A stretch of 64,000 nt of DNA from Trichaptum fuscoviolaceum (taxonomy: Eukaryota; Basidiomycota; Agaricomycetes; Hymenochaetales; Trichaptaceae): the NCBI GenBank assembly GCA_910574455.1, contig CAJSYZ010000005.1:6572001-6636000 (forward strand), read 5' to 3'. A program made the position numbers and the translations under genes. Below, piece by piece: positions 49,444-59,545 of this stretch. Within the stretch, counting starts at the first letter, position 1, and the number at the start of each line of letters is the position of its first letter. The notes beneath the pieces are model-generated. The model worked only from the letters and a program-made list of their open reading frames with translations. It did no database searches and had not been told where the DNA came from.

Positions 49444-51238
49444 TTAACCCCACATAACTCCAGCTGACCCCTCACCGAAATATCTATCGCCAACAACTGG
49501 GTGTTCTTCGAGGACTTTAACAACGGCCGCAATCTCATCCGGGGTGAGCGAAACATCGATTGCTGAGAGGTTCTCCGCCGTTCGTTTGGCATGTCTGTTT
49601 TTTTATAACATGCAGTCAGTAAAGTTTATTCAACAGACGATATGAAAAATGACCGGAGTCGACGTACGAAGAACCAGGCAACGGGATAACGTGTGATCCA
49701 AGGGAAGAAACCCAAGCAATGGAAAATTGGGCTGGACTGACGTTCTTCTTTTGTGCCAAAGCCCCAAGCTCGTTTACGATGGCGACATTATTCTCCCATG
49801 CCTGAAGGGGTGAATATTACGGTGGATTAGAGAGTTTAGAAGATTACAGAAAAATCGGACATACATCTCCCTTGGCTCTAGAAAGGTTGCGCCTCATATC
49901 GTTAGCTGAGACGGAAAGGGGAGGTTAAGTAAGTCAAAGGAATGGATGCTAGAGTTATATCAGCGCACGAGCAAGATCCTCGGGTTTTTTGATAGTTCCT
50001 GTCAAGAATCCCCTTCCAAGTGGCCTAGATATTAGAAAGTTAGCATTGCATTTCTACAGAGATGCCGAAAATTCTATACTAACGAATACGCAATGACGGC
50101 GGTCCCAAGCTCCTTCGCCGTTGCAATCACTAGAGATTTTCGCGTGTCAGAGCGCTTAGTCTTTTGAGTGGCTGAAATGGCACTCACCTTTCTTCGTTTC
50201 TTCCTCGTATGACCAAGGACTGACCTCAATCTCGACAGCGGCGATGTGATGCACCTGAAATCCGTATATAATCTCAATTATCATTTCAAAGCAGGGTTTC
50301 GCAGGCTACTTACAGCGCTCGCCTTGCGAAGCGTCGCGGCAGAGACCTCCGATAAACCGATGTAATCGAATTTGCCCTCTTTGACGAAGCCGGACAGTGT
50401 CTCTATGACAGACTCGATGGAGACACTGCGGTCTACACGCGCAGGCTGGAATATTGAAAAAAGGGGGGGCAGTCAGTATAGTGAACTTAAAATTTGCGAA
50501 TGCACGAACCTCGAAAAGGTCCAGCTTCTTTGTTCCCCTTAGTTTACTCAGAATATTATCGACGCTTTTCTTCAAATTCTCCGGTCTGTTCATTCGTGTT
50601 AGCCGCTTGCTGGTGCAGCACGATAGTAGTGTGATTAGTACTCACGAATTACTGGCTCCTGTACCATGGCTATATGCTCCCTAATCCAATATGACGTCAT
50701 TTGAACAAAACAAAGGAAACCCATTGACAATGCACCTTGACAGAAAGGAATGCTTTGTCTGCATAGGAAGGATACTTCTCGAAGAAACGTGAGACGAGTT
50801 CCAGGTTCGCTTCGGGCGGGTTTCTGCCATAAAACTCCCCTGTCAAACGACACATGCAAATGATACGATATGCCACAATGAGAAAACGTCATGAAGGAGA
50901 TAACATATAAATAGCAAGCACTCACCGCTATTCAGAATCATCTTGGATCCTGAAGGGACAGAGTCAAGAGACGTTTTGATCGCTTCGAATGCCACCTCGT
51001 CAGAGACAGGTTCGGCTCTCACCCTAGAAAAAGGATTCCTCATGATCAGAAAATGACGGGCTCGGAGGGAGGAAGGACGCTAACGTCATCATCATCAGAC
51101 CATGCTAGAGATTCAGTGCATTTTTATGAGTTCAGTATTTAAAACACGATCAGAAATATGAGTACGTACAGCGATCTTTCCTACAGAAACGGTCTGCCCC
51201 GAGCCAGAGGATATAGTTGTGGTTGTTACGGCTGTCAT
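49444..51238 (-). CDS. Aldo/keto reductase (pyridoxine 4-dehydrogenase-like), copy A
   Basis: NADPH-dependent aldo/keto reductase of the fungal pyridoxal reductase/YakC group, cytosolic; the true substrate cannot be told from sequence. The start is [20 protein letters not shown], then KIAHGLMMMT. Other recognisable segments are [20 protein letters not shown] (catalytic Tyr expected in the FYG motif), [91 protein letters not shown] and the C-terminus [12 protein letters not shown]. About ten introns of 50-80 bases divide it. It is one of a tandem pair; copy B lies immediately upstream in the same orientation with the same intron pattern. Confidence 0.88.
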
Positions 51239-51312
51239 TCTTGTATATCTTAAGCTGGTAGTTGGGTAAATGCTTTGGAGAAGGACCTCGGGTGAAGGGG
51301 TAGTATGCTGCC

Positions 51313-51319
51313 TTTTATA
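51313..51319 (-). promoter_or_regulatory. TATA box of aldo/keto reductase A
   Basis: TATAAAA on the minus strand, 75 bp before the start codon. An AACTTGAAG copy is further upstream at 51428-51436. Confidence 0.5.
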
Positions 51320-51821
51320 CCTGGGATATGTAGCAGAGTAAGTGTATGCGGCGGTGATCTCACACCGTGCCGAATCGACGCGCCACAGGCTGCCACTGAA
51401 TGCTGCCGAACCTAAACGCGGCGCGGCAACTTGAAGTCGATACGGCGGAAATTGGTGAAATTAGTACTTGTACCAGTTCATAGGCCCTTTCATGTTTGTA
51501 TCGATACGTGCCTGCTGTCAGTAGTTCACTGTCGATGAACAGATAGTCATACTCAGCGCAAGCACTCCAGTTTGTTGAAGTACATGCATTAGCTCGTGAA
51601 TTTGTGTCTAACAATAGGCTTCAGTTCTTCGTGTCGCCACAGGCCCGCATTGTAGGCGAACTTGAAGGTGATAATTTTGACTTGACATCGATATACAGAA
51701 CTCCAAGTCGGAGACAGATTTCCACCGCGTTGGCAATCTCTGCGTATTATCAGTATCTACTCAGTATCCTAGCTTCCGAGTCAATCACCGTTCCTCTTTA
51801 GCTAAAGGCATATGTATCTGT
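51320..51821. other. Spacer between the two aldo/keto reductases
   Basis: It contains the upstream promoter of copy A. A block near 51366-51412 resembles 53979-54025 upstream of copy B, so promoter DNA was duplicated with the gene. Confidence 0.45.
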
Positions 51822-53617
51822 CTAGCCCCAAATGGGCCCTCCTGTCCCCTCCCCGAAATATCTATCACCAATCACCGGGTGCTCTTCAAGGGTTTTCATA
51901 ACTTCTGCAGTCTCATCCAGGGTGAGCGCAATGTCGATTGCTGCTAGATTCTCTGCCGTGCGCTTCGCATGTCTATGTATAACAAGCATTTCCGAAGTTG
52001 AAGCAAGAAATTAGTGAAGGGACCACAGTCTTAAAGAGGGTGACTTACGAAGAGCCAGGTAACGGGATAACGTGAGGTCCAAGAGAGGAGACCCAAGCAA
52101 TGCAAAATTGAGCTGGAGTAACGTTCTTCTTTTGCGCCAAGGCTACAATCTTGTCTACAAGAACAACATTATTCTTCCATGCCTGTCGACAACCAACAAG
52201 GCCAGTTATCATCGTCTTATGATTTAATTTAGTAAGAACAAAGCAACGTACATCTCCTTTGGCGCGGGTGAGGTTGCGCCGCCTATCGCTTTCTGAAAAT
52301 AAAGTTCATAAATAAAGTAAGGACCAGATGTTGGAGTTAAAATAGCGTACGGTCAAGATCCTCCGGCTTCTTTATGGTTCCTGTCAGGAATCCCCTGCCC
52401 AGCGGACTAGGTAAAGGGAAGATAAGAAGTGTATGTTGGAACAAAACTGCGGAAGCTCTGTACTAACGAGTAAGCAATAACGGCGGTGCCGAGTTCCTTT
52501 GCCGTTGCGATAACTACAAGTCTTTTAAGAGGTTGTCTATTATTAAACACTGAAGGTGTACTCACCCTTCTTAGTCTCTTCCTCATATGCCCAAGGACTG
52601 ACTTCAATCTCGACCGCAGCAATGTGGTGTACCTCACATAAGGGCACATATTAGGTACTACTAACACGAAGGGGGTAGACAGAAAGTAGATACTTACAGC
52701 ACTAGCCCTACGAAGTGTCGCAGCAGAGCACTCTGACAGACCGATGTAATCGAATTTGCCCTCTTTGACGAAGCCGGACAGTGTCTCTATGACAGACTCG
52801 ATCGGAACCTTGGGGTCAACTCGTGCAGGCTATCAGTAGAAAGAAAAACAAGCTCAATTGAATCCACAATGTGAAGTCTCAAGCCTTAAAAGAAACACAC
52901 CAACCTCGAAAAGGTCCAGCTTCTTTCTTCCCTTTAGCTTACTCAGAATATTGTCAACGCTCCGCTTCAGATTCTCTGGACTAACATAGAATCAACTGTT
53001 TGTCACCCAGCATCGCAGCCGAGGTCACTTACGAACAGTCAATTGCAGTTTTCCCAGCACCTCCCTAAAGTTATGGAGTTTAATGAGAATGTACCAAGTT
53101 AGACAATTCTGAAAAGCACACCTTAACAGACAAGAACGCCTTATCCTCATAAGACGGATATTTCTCAAAGAAGCGCGCGATTAACTCCAAATTCGCCTCC
53201 ATTGGATTTATGCCATAGAATTCCCCTGTTGGTGGTTACCATGGTTAAGAAACAAATTCAAGTTCAAGAAGTATTGCAAACACAAAATAGTGAACACTGA
53301 CCGGCATTCAATACCATCTTTGACCCCTGGGGAACGGAGTCCAGAGACGTTTTGATCGACTCAAACGCTACTTCATCAGAGACTGGATCAGGCCTCCACC
53401 TAAAATCAAAGCACCTTCATCATCAGAAAGTGGTATTCTCTAAGGTAAGCAGAGAGCAGTCTGACGTCATCATCATAAGGCCATGCTAGAGGTTATTGAC
53501 GAAGTGTCAAGTTTATCTTCACAGTTTATTAAGGGAATCATGACGGAGAGCACGTACAGCGATCTTCCCCACGTGAACACTCTTTTCCGAGCCAGAGGTG
53601 ATTAAAGTGGTTGCCAT
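51822..53617 (-). CDS. Aldo/keto reductase (pyridoxine 4-dehydrogenase-like), copy B
   Basis: A tandem paralogue of copy A with matching exon order. It starts [20 protein letters not shown] and ends [19 protein letters not shown]. The segments [16 protein letters not shown] and [14 protein letters not shown] are shared with copy A. By eye the coding similarity is roughly 80 per cent, but one 63-base block (52740-52802) is identical to 50356-50418 in copy A. The last exon differs more (the C-terminus ends GGPIWG instead of AGVMWG). No frameshift was seen in the exons I joined. Enzyme class and uncertainty are as for copy A. Confidence 0.87.
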
Positions 53618-53672
53618 TTCGACGCTAGTGGGTAGCTAGTTGTTGCTTAGTATAGGTACGAGATTGAGCCCC

Positions 53673-53678
53673 TTTATA
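53673..53678 (-). promoter_or_regulatory. TATA box of aldo/keto reductase B
   Basis: TATAAA on the minus strand, 56 bp before the start codon, in the same relative place as in copy A. Confidence 0.45.
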
Positions 53679-55869
53679 TCCTGCAAGTTCCAGGTCATGA
53701 GAACTTTCGAAGTGTGGTTGAAGAAGTAAGGATCTTTGCTGTATGTCTCCGCCCTATTCGGAGGAAACCGCGTACTATTCAAGTTTTTCATGGTGTCACG
53801 GTGGATCAAACGAATATTCTAGGATACTTGTCGAATTTCTCTATGCGGGCCCAGTGAGGATACTGAATAACTATCTCACTCCTATAGCTTTGGACCTCTT
53901 GAACTCCTTATTTGAGTATTAAACCTCCTTCCGAGTCAGTAGGCTGGCGAGGAATAGGCTCCGGGTGAGTACACCGATGCCGATCGACGCGTCACCCACT
54001 GCCAGTGAACTATCGGAACTGCTGACGAGTGGTATCACGTATGTGCGTCAGCAGGGCATTGATGTGTATGATCCTATCCGACTCGGAGGCATGTCATATG
54101 TCGAGCGATAGCGGGTGTAGACTGTAGACTGTAGTAAGAGTGCTAAGAGTTACATAGTAACCGTTAGCTATTATTCAAGTTCCCGATGATCGACATTGGG
54201 ACCGCTGAGGGCTACGCTGTTTTTCTCCTTGTCTGAAACTTACCGTCATAGCAAACTGGCAAAGGCTTTCACTGTTAATCCACTTGGGAAAGATATGTTA
54301 TTGATCTATGTATACGTGGGCGTCGGGTTGAAGCGGATAATGTCATCGCGTGACGGCGTCGAGCAGACTGTGCACGCATTCGACGCCTGTTCAAACGCGA
54401 GAGAAGTTGATTGACGTTGAGTGTTTGGGGAGGTTGTAGTGGGAAGCGGTGATGGAAGGAGGAAGAGAAGTGCGCTGGTCGACTTGTGCGCCACTTTCAA
54501 CAATATCTGAAATTATTTTTCTCCTTCCTACTAACACACATTGCCGGCTTCAAGATTGAATGAGGACGTCCCTGTTCAAGTTCATCTTATGCGCCGAATG
54601 CATCGACAAACTCGCAGCGGTGATGACTTCCGAACGACGTGGTGCTTATCCTCTTCTCGCATGAACGCAACAACACACGAACACTGGCATTATGCTATCC
54701 ACCTTTCCGACTCCCAGAGACGAGACCACCGTAACCTTCTCGACTGCCATGGTGTCAGACGAACAAAGTGGTTGGTGTCGTCTTGTCCATCACACACGAT
54801 TCCAGAAACGATGTCCGAACGGGTATGAAAGACGTAGGTTAACCTTTTTCATGACTCTCAACTACTCTCTTAACTTCCCTTCCCAACCTACATTTATTCA
54901 TCTCTGAATCTCCCCTCTCCCCTTTGCACTTCATCCGACGCTCGCATATCGTACTCCTGAGGTGATCGTCATCAACTACGTGTGCGAGACTCGGAACTTT
55001 TTTTGGGGGGTGGGGAACTGCTCGGACGTCATTGATGACCTTGGCAGGTGAGTCAGGCATTTGCAAGCTGTATATCCCTTCCTTACATATAGCATTACAA
55101 TGCCCACGTATATCCAGCGTGGTATCCAAGCACCATCTCCTCGAATTTTGATTTACCAGAAGGGCGAGCAAATCAACTCAGTGCCGTCCTCTCATCAACA
55201 CCGCTTCACGCTGGCAGTCCTTCATCACTCCCATCGTGTTCCATGCTTGCTTACCCTGGTCATCTAAGTGAATAAACTAACCTCCAAAATCCACCGCAAC
55301 GCATTTCCCCCATACTGGTAGCGAGACGGCTGTTGGGAATGTCTTAGCCACGAGCGTCACAAGCCGTGCTAGCGACGAGTTGTGCTCAGTATGGCCTTCA
55401 GATCCATTCGGTACCTTGGGATGCAGCACTTTTTTTTCAAGTGAAGTACTATTTGATCTAATACCTATTTGGACTTAAGCAGCCGCTATAGCAGCTAATT
55501 CACGAGTCCAACACCTGCTTAACGTTTATATGTTCTAGTTTCATCACAAACATCTCATTCGGCTGTAGTTTTACGCGGCTACATACAGTATATTGACGAG
55601 ACTCAGGAGGGAATATAGTATTCGTTCACTAACACAAAATTCATTACGAGATTATCTATTTAAGACATGATGCGATGCCCAGCAGTCAAGTTGCTCCAGG
55701 CCTCAGACGACACCTTTGTTCTCTTCACCGTACAGCACGTTATTCTGACGCATGGTCGAGGAGTCTAGGGCGATGGAGAATTGTACCTGTTCAAACTAGG
55801 CTAACAGCCCAAGGATCTCGCGAATGCTCTCGCCAGCTAAGGAGCATATCGCTGCAATTTTCATCTTTA
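53679..55869. other. Long intergenic stretch, no supported gene
   Basis: 2.2 kb. Open frames (for example plus 54541-54828 and 54692-54907, minus 54839-55171) have no recognisable family or splice structure. TTCAAGTT occurs at 53778-53785, 54174-54181 and 54575-54582. A T/G homopolymer-rich patch is near 55000. No pheromone precursor was found. Confidence 0.45.
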
Positions 55870-57278
55870 CTAGTAGAATGCGCATGCCGACACTATTTGG
55901 TTATCGTCCTCTTCCTCAAATTCGTCATATGCAACGGCCTCGAAACCCGGTGCGTCCAGGGATAGAGTGCGTAGTCCAGGAATCTTTCCGAAGGGTATCG
56001 GTAGTTTTTTCATCTGGTCCAGCCCGGATAATTCCAGTAGCCTGACTCGGAGGGTTTCTAGGGCTGGATATTGTTGAAGCGGAAGGAAATTGTCAAAAAG
56101 CAGCTCGCCATCTATAATATCCTCCGCTGACATTATTATCTCCAATTCCCGTAGTTTAGCAGCTCGTAGTGCGATCATGAACGGGCGGACGTCACGGGCG
56201 CGAAAGGATGACTTGATTTGCAAAGTTTCCAAGTTCGGCATATCTATTAGTAGATCTCGTTGATCATAGCCTTTCGCGCCGTTCCGCCAAAGCTCGAGAC
56301 AAAGTTCCTCCAGTTCAGGGAAAGTAGTGAGGAAGTTTCGAAGACGCTCACTTTCCGCAGCATCTTCGCCAATATCGAATTGCCTTAGTTGCACGCAAGA
56401 GAGCTTTGGGGCGACGAACGGTTTCGGAATTATGTCAACCTCCAGCGAACGAAGATTTGGCATTTCCCAAGATTGGTAGAAGTGTCCAATGTCATCTCCC
56501 AAGATGTTGGGGCTCGAGGACAAGAGGATGAGCGAATGTAAAGATGGAAGGCGCAAATTAGAGAGAAGCTCTATCATTCGACCTTCCAAGCCCAGAACTG
56601 TAGCGTCAAAAGACACGTAGAGATATTCCCATCTCGACGAATGAGGTACCACCGTGGCAAGAAATGCTAATGCACGTTCCACGTACAATTCATCCTCGTC
56701 GTTTAAGTATACAACGAGCGATAAGCCAACGGATTTGCCCCTCTTCAAGCAAGCGCGCACGTAAGGCATCTTATCGAAACTGGTGATATGGGACCAAAGG
56801 CGGGGAGTATTGAGAACTACACCTCTGAAATGTCGGCAAACAAGAGACAGATTCCCTTTCGTGACAGCGTGATTGTGTTCCTTAGGTCCACCCGTTGCGT
56901 GTTCGAATATCTTTGACAGTATCTCGTCAGGAACTGAAGATAAGCCCTTTCCAAGCTCGAAGGGGCCAATGCGTTCCTTGATCTCCTTGAGTGTCTCTTC
57001 GAGAGAAGCGGAGAGACCTGCTAGGACAGCCTTGACATTCTCGAAATCACGCAAAGTTGCCCGTGCCGCCGAGAGCAACTCGGGAGATGCAGACCAGTGG
57101 CCAAGATTCTTGAGACTGATCATTCTGAGCGTGTTTGCACAAAAACACCGTAAGTAACGAACCTGTCAATGGTACCATCCGCCCAGACCTCTGCATATCC
57201 ACCGGATCTCCTTTCATCACTTGTCTGCAGAAGTTGCAGGGCACTGATGAGCCGCGAAACCGCCGCCTGGTCGACCAT
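55870..57278 (-). CDS. F-box/LRR protein of the mushroom-expanded type
   Basis: A predicted substrate adaptor of an SCF ubiquitin ligase. The first exon encodes MVDQAAVSRLISALQLLQTS, then DERRSGGYAEVWADGTIDR. After a 38-base intron the main exon has a coiled stretch and the F-box, LSSVPDEILSKIFEHATGG with NLSLVCRHFRGVVLNTPRLW (about residues 105-160). It ends in irregular leucine-rich repeats (MPNLRSLEVDIIPKPF, FPELEELCLELWRNGAKGYD, MPNLETLQIKSSFRARDVRP). This layout is very common in agaricomycetes, where hundreds of paralogues exist; targets are unknown. Two CTTCAAGTT copies lie 74 and 132 bp upstream. Confidence 0.85.
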
Positions 57279-57936
57279 ATGCAAAGCTACTTAGGTACAA
57301 ACTAAGTCACGGTATGGTGAAGTTCTGCCTCAGGCTTTTGAATGACCTTTACTTCAAGTTCTCACGCGAAATTGTCGAGTTACTCTTATGTAGTACGTTC
57401 TACTACACAAACTTGAAGCTGGCTTCGACAGTTGCACCTCATCTCGACATGCCATCCCTGATCCCGACCAATGGATCATGGGTGTTTTGACGTTCCTGTC
57501 CAAAATATCTGGTGCTATGGAGTACATTTGCGAAAAGTCTGATTACAAGTTCTTTCCGGGCTTGAACTGGTTCATGTCAGCTAATCACTGGCCTCAAAAC
57601 GCAGTATGTCCGAGTCTGGGACGAGTCGGCGACTCTCGAGGCTCGCCATCATGATTCAAGTTCGGAGCCGTGCAACAGGGTCGAAATATTGTGACGACAC
57701 CTTCAAGTTCGGTGCGTTGCAACTTGAATCCCGCGATGGCGGTCCGTGGTCTCGGTACAGCTTAAATGAATCTGTGAACTCTCTCTCTCTATATATGATA
57801 CTTACAATAGCTATTCACATAGATATCATGCTGTGTATTCCGATTGGGTTGATCGATACTCGGACGGATATATGATACCGCCGGTATAATAGGGTAAGAG
57901 ATCTTCAGATCGACTGTGCATGCTACTTGTCCCGGA
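57279..57936. other. Divergent promoter region F-box gene/STE3-like gene
   Basis: It has exact CTTCAAGTT/AACTTGAAG copies at 57352-57360, 57410-57418 and 57701-57709, AACTTGAA at 57721-57728, and an inverted repeat ATACCG-C-CGGTAT at 57875-57887. A plus frame at 57606-57875 is not supported as a gene. Confidence 0.45.
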
Positions 57937-57943
57937 TATAAAA
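57937..57943 (+). promoter_or_regulatory. TATA box of the STE3-like gene
   Basis: TATAAAA lies 62 bp before the ATG at 58005. Confidence 0.55.
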
Positions 57944-58004
57944 TTCCCCAAGCGGGAACGCGCCAATCACTCAAAACCGTAAGGCATATCTCAGAAAATC
58001 GTGA

Positions 58005-59242
58005 ATGGATTCCACGTATCCACTGGTACCCATTGCTAACTTCATAGGTTCCTTTCTTGTCCTAATCTCCCTCATAGGCGTACTTACTCACCGACCCTGG
58101 AACACTGGTGCCTTCGCGCTTGCTGTTAATGTTTTCCTCAAGTCTGTGGTCGTCGGAGTAAACACTATCGTTTGGTCCAATAACGCTAGCGATTCAGCAC
58201 CTGCTTGGTGCGATATCAGTGAGTAATCTTATCAAATGCCTCATTTTCGTGTTGTTGAACACCCATACAGCATCCCATCTCTCTGTCTTCGAACGGACTT
58301 CAATACCTTCTTGTACATTCGTCATCACCCGTCGCTTGTTCCATATCGTCCGCTACAGTAACTCGCTAATATATGTCGCCCGGGACGACGTATGTCAGTC
58401 AATCTGAAGTGCGGTGTGTTTGCTCACCGGATGTCACAGAAGCAGAAGGAGGCGACCAACGATTTCCTTCTTTGTTTTGGCTTTCCCGTGTTAATGACTG
58501 GCCTGTGTGAGTGTAGGTTCCACTCTCCATACATTAATGACTCACCGTGCACTTAGACTACGTGGTACAGAATGCAAGATATGGCGTTTATGAAGAATTT
58601 GGTTGCCAATCATCGATTTACAATTGTGGAGTTTCGATTCTCTTTGAAATCGTCGGGTCTGCACTCTTACCAGTGATTTCTTTCTTCGTTCATCTCCGTG
58701 AGTGATGAAACTTTTCGAACGCCTGCGAAAGCTAACTTCATAAAGCAAAAATCACCTGGACTCTCTTTCGACGACAGAGAGAGATGGCGAAATATTTTGA
58801 CAGAACTGAAAATACTTTTCGCCGCGACTTCTCCAGACCTCTCCTACTCATCTTCATCATCGTTCCGCCCTTGATGTTGAACCTGGTTCTGAACTTTGCT
58901 CTGTACACAATCTTAGTTGTCCGCGCGGATGAGAGTTCAGCAACTGTATTCTGGCCAGGCTGGTCCAAGGTCCACAGCACTTGGGAGCCAAACCTCATCC
59001 CCACCTCACTATGGACAAAAAATGGGTTTCTGGCGAAATTCTCGATTAGGTACCTCGAATATAAAAACCCAATATATGCTTGTGGCTTCTTTGCGGTCTA
59101 TGGGCTCGCCGAGGATGCTCGCAAGCGGTACCGGTCAATCATCTGGACCGTTATTGGACCATTCCGTTTATACCAACAGCCTTTGGACAGCAAAGCTGCG
59201 TCTTCTATTACATTTCAATCTACTTCGGCCAGTCTGGTGTAG
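58005..59242 (+). CDS. STE3-type G-protein-coupled pheromone receptor
   Basis: A seven-helix receptor of the fungal STE3 (class D) family that would sense lipopeptide pheromones at the plasma membrane. Five exons (58005-58218, 58271-58389, 58440-58506, 58557-58697, 58746-59242) join in phase to 345 residues with no break. Recognisable parts are helix 1 LVPIANFIGSFLVLISLIGV, HRPWNTGAFALAVNVFLKSV, then SIPSCTFVITRRLFHIVRYS (STE3 IPxCxxxxxRRLYxI-type motif), KQKEATNDFLLCFGFPVLMT, and YVVQNARYGVYEEFGCQSSI. The third cytoplasmic loop (FRRQREMAKYFDRTENTFRR) precedes PLLLIFIIVPPLMLNLVLNF. It may belong to a B mating-type locus or be a non-mating STE3-like paralogue; I found no pheromone precursor gene in the window. 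A TATA box precedes it. Confidence 0.88.
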
Positions 59243-59545
59243 GATCCCCCGCGAAAAATCAGTATATTAACGATTTTCATTCTTCGCAACATGTATTGAC
59301 AATTCGAATTGTATCTAGTTTCTTGGCTTTTCTCTGTTGTTGTAGTACGATGAATATGGTAGACATTTAAGACTGTGATTTCTCGGCTTTTGACTTTCGC
59401 AGCGTGTACGCGGAAACCGATGATCCGTATTCTGATACATAAACCAGCAGCAGACAGACCGATTATGATAATTATCCGATACCAAATGCCAATAGTGCCA
59501 AGTGGCCCTTGTAAGTCCTGAGCCATAGGAGTCTTAGACCACGCC

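Noticed and set aside
54692..54907. Possible pheromone precursor: a short frame with DEQSGWCRLV resembling a CaaX end
   Set aside because: No stop codon follows the CRLV; the frame continues for dozens of residues and there is no convincing maturation site.
57490..57660. 45-codon plus frame (MEYICEKSDYKFF...) near the STE3-like gene as a pheromone precursor
   Set aside because: It ends in RGSPS, not a CaaX box.
59215..59526. 103-codon minus frame with one hydrophobic stretch downstream of the carboxylesterase
   Set aside because: It overlaps the 3' end of the STE3-like gene antisense, and no family or splice partner is visible.
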